Assembly (NCBI GenBank): GCA_026193155.1
Contig: JAPHSI010000256.1
Location: 1-10,790 of the forward strand
Source: Sulfurimonadaceae bacterium
Lineage (GTDB): Bacteria; Campylobacterota; Campylobacteria; Campylobacterales; Sulfurimonadaceae
Length of the DNA: 10,790 nucleotides
Direction of reading: 5' to 3'
Shown piece after piece: positions 6,335-10,790 of the stretch. Below the pieces are notes generated by a model that was given only the letters and a program-made list of their open reading frames with translations, did not search any database and had not been told where the DNA came from. How positions within the stretch are numbered: position 1 is the stretch's first letter; every line of letters begins with the position of its first letter. The position numbers were made by a program, and so were the translations under genes.

Positions 6335-7426
6335 ATGAAAAAAAGCTTATATATTGGTGTTATGAGTGGTACTAGTTTAGATGGTATAGATATATCACTA
6401 TGCGCTATAAGCAAATCAAGTTTCAAAGTTGTTGCTTCAAAAGAATATCCATTTGATGAGGAACTTAAAACAATTATACTTAAAGTCATCTCTACTAATA
6501 TGACACTTAAAGAGTTTGGTGAAATAGATTATCGTCTAGGCATTATGTATGCAGAGGCTATAAGAAAGTTCTTAAAAGAATTTTCATTAAATACTCAAAA
6601 TATAATAGCAATAGGGCTTCATGGTCAAACTCTTTGGCATGAACCAAAATCAAATTATCCTTTTTCTCTTCAAGCCGGAAATGCTTCTTTAGTTGCAAAA
6701 CAGACAGGAATAGACGTAGTAAGTGATTTTCGCTCAGGCGATATAGCATTAGGTGGGCAGGGTGCTCCATTTGCTCCGGTATTTCATAAAGAGATGTTTA
6801 GTTCCTTAGGTGAAAAAATAGCTATATTAAATCTTGGCGGTATAGCAAACCTAACTATTTTGCAAGGTGGAATGCTTGGATATGATGTAGGTCCTGCAAA
6901 TATGCTTTTAGATATTTGGGTACAAAAAAATAAAAACAAAAAATTTGATAAAGGTTCCAAATGGGCAAGAGACGGTAAAGTAGATTTTGGTTTACTTAGT
7001 CGTTTACTAGATGAAGAGTTTTTTTCAAAAAGTGCACCGAAAAGTACAGGTAGAGAACTCTTTAGTGAAGAGTGGTTAGAGCTGAAGTTGGCAGGTTCTA
7101 CTGCAAAACCACAAGATATTCAAAGAACACTACTAGAACTCAGTATATCTGTAATCGCAAAAGAGGTTAAAAAGTATGATATAGAACTTCTTTTAGCTTG
7201 TGGCGGTGGAGCTAATAATGAATATTTTATAGAGTTGTTAGCTCAAAAACTAGATAAAATTAAAGTAGGCACTACAGATGAATTTGGTGTAAGCGGTGAT
7301 TTTATGGAGGCTATGGCTTTTGCATACTTCGCTTATAAAAGGATGCGTAATGAGGAGTTACACCTTAAAAATATAACAGGTGCCTCACGTAACGGGATTT
7401 TGGGGGCTGTGTATGCAGCTAATTAA
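6335..7426 (+). CDS. anmK: Anhydro-N-acetylmuramic acid kinase AnmK
   Basis: AnmK opens the 1,6-anhydro ring of anhydroMurNAc and phosphorylates it with ATP to MurNAc-6-phosphate in the cytoplasm. The 363-residue protein has the usual family length and motifs: the ATP-binding loop VMSGTSLDGID at 9-19, GLHGQTLWH at 94-102, SDFRSGDIALGGQGAP at 130-145, LNLGGIANL at 165-173 and GYDVGPANMLLD at 182-193, where D184 is the likely catalytic base. The phosphate-binding ACGGGANN is at 288-295. The ATG at 6335 has a strong AAGAAGGA site at 6324-6331. The 3' end overlaps amgK by 14 bases. The product fits directly between NagZ, which makes anhydroMurNAc, and the later MurNAc salvage enzymes. Confidence 0.96.
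   Translation: MKKSLYIGVMSGTSLDGIDISLCAISKSSFKVVASKEYPFDEELKTIILKVISTNMTLKEFGEIDYRLGIMYAEAIRKFLKEFSLNTQNIIAIGLHGQTLWHEPKSNYPFSLQAGNASLVAKQTGIDVVSDFRSGDIALGGQGAPFAPVFHKEMFSSLGEKIAILNLGGIANLTILQGGMLGYDVGPANMLLDIWVQKNKNKKFDKGSKWARDGKVDFGLLSRLLDEEFFSKSAPKSTGRELFSEEWLELKLAGSTAKPQDIQRTLLELSISVIAKEVKKYDIELLLACGGGANNEYFIELLAQKLDKIKVGTTDEFGVSGDFMEAMAFAYFAYKRMRNEELHLKNITGASRNGILGAVYAAN
7402..7406 (+). promoter_or_regulatory. Ribosome binding site that decides the amgK start
   Basis: GGGGG six bases upstream of ATG 7413 supports that start. The alternative GTG at 7380 would add 11 residues that do not resemble the family and has no comparable site. Confidence 0.55.
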
Positions 7427-8348
7427 GAAGTTTTTAGCAAAAACAATATACAAAGACTATCAAATAGAAGTTGCTTCTGCGGATGCCAGTTTTAGAAGAT
7501 ATTTCCGTATAAGCAAAGATGAACAAAGTTTTATAGTTATGGACTCTTCACGTGAAAAAGAATCTTTAAAACCATTTGTAAACGTTACTAAAAAGCTTCT
7601 TGAGGTAGATGTAGATGCACCAAAAATTTATTTAGAAAACCAAAAAGAAGGTTTTTTGATTTTAGAGGACTTTGGCTCAATCGATCTTTTGACTTCACTA
7701 AATGAAGATAATTTTAAAAAATACTACAAAATAGCAATTGATGAAATAGTTAAAATGCAAAATGCAGATGTAAATAATTTGCCATTATATGATGAAAAGT
7801 TTTTAAAATTTGAAATGTCTTTAATGAAAGAGTGGTTTCTAGATAAATATATTGAAGATGAAAACTATGATTCCCAGATGATAGAAAAAACATTAGATAT
7901 AATTGCTAAAGAGGTCTTGTTACAGCCACAAGGTTATTTTGTACATCGTGATTTTCACTCAAGAAACATAATGCTTAGGGCGGAAGATAAACTAGGGATT
8001 ATTGATTATCAAGATGCAATGAATGGAAGCATAACTTATGATTTAGTTTCACTTTTGAGAGACCTTTATATAAAGTTTGATTCTAAAGATATAGAAGAAT
8101 TAGCTTTATATTTTAGAGATTTGATTGGATGTGATGCGAGTGATGAAGAATTTATGAGATGGTTTGACTTTATGGGTATGCAGCGTCATATCAAAGTTCT
8201 TGGAATATTTGCAAGGCTTTATCTGCGTGATGGGAAAGACGGCTATTTAAAAGATTTACCGCTAACACTTCAATATATATTGGAATCTGCGTCTAAATAT
8301 GATGAGACATCAGAACTATATGGGTATTTAAAAACAATTAAATTATGA
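7413..8348 (+). CDS. amgK: N-acetylmuramate/N-acetylglucosamine anomeric kinase AmgK
   Basis: AmgK phosphorylates MurNAc (and GlcNAc) at the anomeric carbon to give MurNAc-1-phosphate, the substrate of MurU. The protein of 311 residues belongs to the aminoglycoside phosphotransferase-like kinase fold. Visible marks are SADASFRRYFR at 22-32 near the N-terminus, a typical AmgK segment, the catalytic loop VHRDFHSRN at 177-185 with D180 as catalytic base and N185 for Mg2+, and IDYQDA at 197-202 with the metal-binding Asp. I chose the ATG at 7413, inside the end of anmK, because of the GGGGG site before it. The stop overlaps the murU start as ATGA. Adjacency to murU strongly supports this assignment over other APH-family kinases. 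Confidence 0.92.
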   Translation: MQLIKKFLAKTIYKDYQIEVASADASFRRYFRISKDEQSFIVMDSSREKESLKPFVNVTKKLLEVDVDAPKIYLENQKEGFLILEDFGSIDLLTSLNEDNFKKYYKIAIDEIVKMQNADVNNLPLYDEKFLKFEMSLMKEWFLDKYIEDENYDSQMIEKTLDIIAKEVLLQPQGYFVHRDFHSRNIMLRAEDKLGIIDYQDAMNGSITYDLVSLLRDLYIKFDSKDIEELALYFRDLIGCDASDEEFMRWFDFMGMQRHIKVLGIFARLYLRDGKDGYLKDLPLTLQYILESASKYDETSELYGYLKTIKL

Positions 8349-8974
8349 CAGCAATGATATTAGCGGCTGGACGCGGTGAGAGGATGCGTCCATTAACAGA
8401 TGAAAAACCAAAACCACTTTTAGAAGTTCGTAAAAAACCACTCATTGTATGGCATTTAGAAAAGTTAGCAGAGTGTGGGTTTAAAAAAGTAGTTATTAAT
8501 ATTGCACATCTTGGGTTTATGATACCAAAAGTTCTTGGTAATGGTTCAAAATGGGGATTAGAGATAATATATTCTGATGAGCAGAAAAGCGGGGCATTGG
8601 AGAGTGCCGGCGGGATTATAAAAGCACTACCGGAACTTAGTGAAAAGTTTTTAGTAATCAACGGTGATGTGTGGAGTGATTATAAGTTTAATAATAGTTT
8701 TGAATTAAATGATAAACTAGCACATTTAATACTTGTAGATAATCCTGAACATAATGAAGATGGTGATTTTGAATATATGGGTTACAAATATACTTTTTCC
8801 GGTATAGGATATTACAGTAAAAAAATGTTTCAACACATAGCAGGTAAAAAATTAGCATTAGCACCTATTTTAAAAGAAAATATAGAAAAAAATAAAATCA
8901 GTTTTGAGATACATAAGGGGATATGGATGGATATAGGTACACCACAAAGATTAGAAAAGGTAAATAATGTATAA
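8345..8974 (+). CDS. murU: N-acetylmuramate-1-phosphate uridylyltransferase MurU
   Basis: MurU transfers UMP from UTP to MurNAc-1-phosphate to make UDP-MurNAc, bypassing MurA and MurB. The 209-residue protein is a compact nucleotidyltransferase of the usual MurU length with no acyltransferase domain. It has the signature LAAGRGERMRPLT at 6-18, PKPLLEV at 22-28, ESAGGI at 86-91, the metal-binding NGDVWSDY at 106-113 (D108) and the C-terminal GIWMDIGTPQRL at 192-203 (D196). These match MurU better than glucose-1-phosphate thymidylyltransferases, and the NGDVW form is typical. Its ATG overlaps the amgK stop by four bases, and its own end overlaps the transglycosylase gene by eight bases, so the three are tightly co-translated. 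Confidence 0.93.
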   Translation: MTAMILAAGRGERMRPLTDEKPKPLLEVRKKPLIVWHLEKLAECGFKKVVINIAHLGFMIPKVLGNGSKWGLEIIYSDEQKSGALESAGGIIKALPELSEKFLVINGDVWSDYKFNNSFELNDKLAHLILVDNPEHNEDGDFEYMGYKYTFSGIGYYSKKMFQHIAGKKLALAPILKENIEKNKISFEIHKGIWMDIGTPQRLEKVNNV

Positions 8975-9932
8975 AATATTAATATTGATTCTTTTAACAA
9001 GTACATTATCAGCAAAATATACAAATTGTAAATTTCAAAATGAGCATTATACTGATGTATGTAAAAAAGTGGTAAGAAGCGGAGTAAGTTATGATTATGT
9101 TAACAAATTTTTACTATCACATTTTAAAACACAAAGATTTGATGAAGTTAGTTGGAAATATCTTCAGCCGAGACATATTAAAACACATAAGAAAAATGAA
9201 AAAAAAGCAAATAATTCTTTAGTTGCTTTTATACCCAGAATAGTCAAGCATCTAAAAAAGTATAAAGAAGTTTATGACTATACCGAAAAAAAGTATGGTG
9301 TAAACCGTGAAATTATTGCTTCTATACTTATGAAAGAAACAAGTCTCGGAAAGTTAAAACCAAAACACGATGCTTTCATTGTATTTAATACAATTATAAA
9401 GAGAGTTAATCCCAAGAGTAATAGACAGAAGTGGCTGCTAAAAATGGGTAAATCGAATATGGCTTCAATAATAAAACATTGTTATAAAAAAGGTGTAGAA
9501 CCGGAAGAATGTAATTTACCAAGCTCATATGCAGGAGCGGTCGGAATTCCTCAGTTTATGCCAGAGAATTTCAGGTATGCAAAAAGTTATTGTGAGGGTG
9601 AAGTATGTGACCTCTCTAAAATGGAAGATGCTATTGTAAGTGCAAGCTATTTTTTACATAAACGTGCAAAGTATAAAAAACTAATAGAGTGGAGTAAAAT
9701 ACCAAATATGGAAAAAGTTGAAGCAGATTGGTATGAATTTGAATATAACAATAATTATGCTTCATTCTCTTATAAAAAAAATAGAAACGGTAGAGTGTAC
9801 GAGTGTTATGTTTGCGGAAAAAAAGAGTTACAATATTTAGACACATATATAAAGAAGATTTTAAAATATAATAATTCATCTAATTATGCAGTTGGAGTGA
9901 TGAGATTAGCTTACGATACACATAACTTTTAA
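8967..9932 (+). CDS. mltB: Exported lytic murein transglycosylase, MltB-like (GH103 type)
   Basis: A 321-residue exported enzyme predicted to cleave the MurNAc-GlcNAc bond of peptidoglycan and leave 1,6-anhydroMurNAc ends. A signal peptide covers about residues 1-16 (LILILLTSTLSA) with no lipobox Cys at the cleavage site, so it is probably soluble and periplasmic. The catalytic Glu is E124 in SILMKETSLGK at 119-129. The stretch SSYAGAVGIPQFMPENF at 186-202 closely follows the MltB pattern SYAGAMGYGQFMP. Eight Cys remain in the mature protein (21, 32, 172, 182, 209, 214, 280, 283), including CYVC, which suggests disulfides. The ATG at 8967 overlaps murU and follows AAAAGG with six-base spacing. 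It feeds the recycling pathway encoded upstream. Confidence 0.85.
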   Translation: MYKILILILLTSTLSAKYTNCKFQNEHYTDVCKKVVRSGVSYDYVNKFLLSHFKTQRFDEVSWKYLQPRHIKTHKKNEKKANNSLVAFIPRIVKHLKKYKEVYDYTEKKYGVNREIIASILMKETSLGKLKPKHDAFIVFNTIIKRVNPKSNRQKWLLKMGKSNMASIIKHCYKKGVEPEECNLPSSYAGAVGIPQFMPENFRYAKSYCEGEVCDLSKMEDAIVSASYFLHKRAKYKKLIEWSKIPNMEKVEADWYEFEYNNNYASFSYKKNRNGRVYECYVCGKKELQYLDTYIKKILKYNNSSNYAVGVMRLAYDTHNF

Positions 9933-9939
9933 ATATTTT

Positions 9940-9998
9940 ATATATCTCTAAATTAAAACAATATACAATATTAACAAAATACAATAAAAGAGATATAT
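9940..9998. repeat. 10-bp perfect inverted repeat spanning the peroxidase promoter and start
   Basis: ATATATCTCT at 9940-9949 is the exact reverse complement of AGAGATATAT at 9989-9998, with 39 bases between. The right arm includes the ribosome binding region (AAAAGAG) and the first two bases of the ATG. It could be a two-site operator, or an RNA fold that hides the start if transcription begins before the left arm. It lacks the compact GC stem of an intrinsic terminator. Confidence 0.5.
9964..9969 (+). promoter_or_regulatory. Candidate -10 box for the peroxidase gene
   Basis: TACAAT lies 27 bases before the ATG at 9997 and would give a leader of about 20 bases. A second TACAAT at 9980-9985 is too near the start to leave a normal leader. 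No clear -35 box is seen. Confidence 0.35.
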
Positions 9999-10790
9999 GA
10001 ACCTTAGATTAATTCTTCTATTTATTATAATACAAATGAGTTTGTATTCTCAACCAATAACGCCATTGCCATTAAGTATTCCTGTAAATAAAACAAAAGC
10101 AGAACTTGGTAAGGAGCTTTTCTTTGATACTATACTCTCTTTAGATAATACTGTCTCTTGTTCTAGTTGTCATGATTTAGATAATGGTGGTGATGATGGG
10201 CTAGTTTCTTCAATAGGAATCAGAGGAAAGAAAGGTGATATAAATGCTCCTACAGTTTATAACTCAATATATAATTTTACGCAGTTTTGGAATGGCAGGG
10301 CAAAAGACTTAAAAGAACAAGCAAAAGGTCCTATTGAAAACCCTTTAGAGATGGGAAATAACTTTAAAAATCTAATCGAAGTTTTAAAGAGAACGCCGTA
10401 TAGAAAAAAGTTTAATTATTTATATAAAGATGGTATTACAGCAGATAATATTGCGGATGCTATAGCTGAATATGAAAAAACTTTAATAACCCCGAATTCT
10501 CCTTTTGACAAATACCTAAATGGTGATGAAAATGCTATAACAAAAGATCAAAAAGATGGTTATGAAGTTTTTAAAGATATGGGTTGTATAGCATGTCATC
10601 ACGGTATAAATGTAGGTGGAAATTTATATAACAAGTTTGGTATTATTGAGGCTGCTAAGTCTAAACGAAAAGGTAGATATGAAATTACTAATAATGAAGA
10701 AGATATTTATTATTTTAAGGTACCTTCTCTAAGAAATATAGAAAAAACGGCACCATACCTTGATGATGGAAGATTTGATAAGTTAGAAGA
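9997..10790 (+). CDS. Di-heme cytochrome c peroxidase / MauG family protein (runs off the right edge)
   Basis: The first 264 residues of an exported di-heme protein that would reduce H2O2 in the periplasm or carry out a related oxidation. A signal peptide covers about residues 1-18. Two heme motifs are present, CSSCH at 55-59 and CIACH at 197-201. Family residues include NAPTVYN at 83-89, FWNGRAKDLKEQAKGP at 97-112 (the inter-heme Trp98 and a conserved Gln) and ENPLEM at 114-119. The distal His that follows the first heme motif by 16 residues in Pseudomonas enzymes (SIGHG) is Ile75 here (SIGIRG), so the resting peroxidatic heme may be five-coordinate. The C-terminal Met ligand lies outside the window. 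It appears to start a new transcription unit after the recycling operon. Confidence 0.9.
   Translation, partial: MNLRLILLFIIIQMSLYSQPITPLPLSIPVNKTKAELGKELFFDTILSLDNTVSCSSCHDLDNGGDDGLVSSIGIRGKKGDINAPTVYNSIYNFTQFWNGRAKDLKEQAKGPIENPLEMGNNFKNLIEVLKRTPYRKKFNYLYKDGITADNIADAIAEYEKTLITPNSPFDKYLNGDENAITKDQKDGYEVFKDMGCIACHHGINVGGNLYNKFGIIEAAKSKRKGRYEITNNEEDIYYFKVPSLRNIEKTAPYLDDGRFDKLE

Noticed and set aside
6301..6770. Minus-strand open frames opposite the 5' part of anmK
   Set aside because: They lie antisense to a gene with clear AnmK motifs, have no ribosome binding site and show no family likeness.
7380..7412. N-terminal extension of AmgK from GTG 7380
   Set aside because: It has no good ribosome binding site, the added residues do not match the family, and ATG 7413 has GGGGG upstream.
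8338..9024. Minus-strand open frames opposite murU
   Set aside because: Antisense shadows of a well-supported coding region; the translations are low-complexity and lack motifs.
9631..9879. Minus-strand open frame opposite the transglycosylase gene
   Set aside because: Tyr/Phe-rich shadow of the A-rich coding strand, with no start signal.
9933..9996. Intrinsic terminator after the transglycosylase gene
   Set aside because: The only inverted repeat has a 39-base loop, AT-only ends and no U tract directly after the stem, so it does not look like a Rho-independent terminator.
1..10790. tRNA, rRNA, CRISPR arrays, insertion sequences or integrases
   Set aside because: Scanning by eye showed no cloverleaf-like gene, regularly spaced repeats, transposase or integrase coding sequence.

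Overview
The window looks like chromosomal DNA of a Campylobacterota (epsilonproteobacterial) species, probably close to Sulfurimonas. This is inferred from strong AT richness, very tight gene packing, frequent TTG/GTG starts, TATAAT-type -10 boxes without clear -35 boxes, small c-type cytochromes and the style of the LpxB N-terminus. No database search was possible.

Left part (1-1762). A minus-strand pair consists of a small exported monoheme cytochrome c and the start of lpxB (lipid A synthesis), joined by an ATGA stop/start overlap. Diverging from it on the plus strand is a dihydroorotase-like gene whose metal-binding residues are largely lost, so it is probably a non-catalytic PyrC' type subunit.

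Middle left (1818-2837). A lone minus-strand gene encodes a class III nucleotidyl cyclase domain plus an unrecognised C-terminal domain. It keeps the metal-binding Asp pair and the transition-state Asn/Arg, but lacks the usual purine-specifying Lys/Asp pair. It is flanked by its own promoter region and looks like an islet between housekeeping genes.

Centre and right (2966-9932). Eight plus-strand genes with gaps of 0-9 bp or short overlaps form one apparent operon for peptidoglycan recycling: nagZ, a sodium:solute symporter, two unrecognised small genes, anmK, amgK, murU and an MltB-like lytic transglycosylase. The logic is that the exported transglycosylase releases anhydro-muropeptides, the symporter is a candidate importer, NagZ splits off GlcNAc, AnmK gives MurNAc-6-P, and AmgK plus MurU convert MurNAc to UDP-MurNAc. 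The MurNAc-6-P phosphatase step (MupP) is not visible here. This salvage operon with an SSS-family symporter in the transporter position is the most interesting system in the window.

Right end (9997-10790). A new transcription unit begins with a di-heme cytochrome c peroxidase/MauG family gene that runs off the edge. A 10-bp perfect inverted repeat straddles its promoter region and covers its ribosome binding site.

No tRNA, rRNA, CRISPR array, insertion sequence or gene-free stretch above 300 bases was seen.
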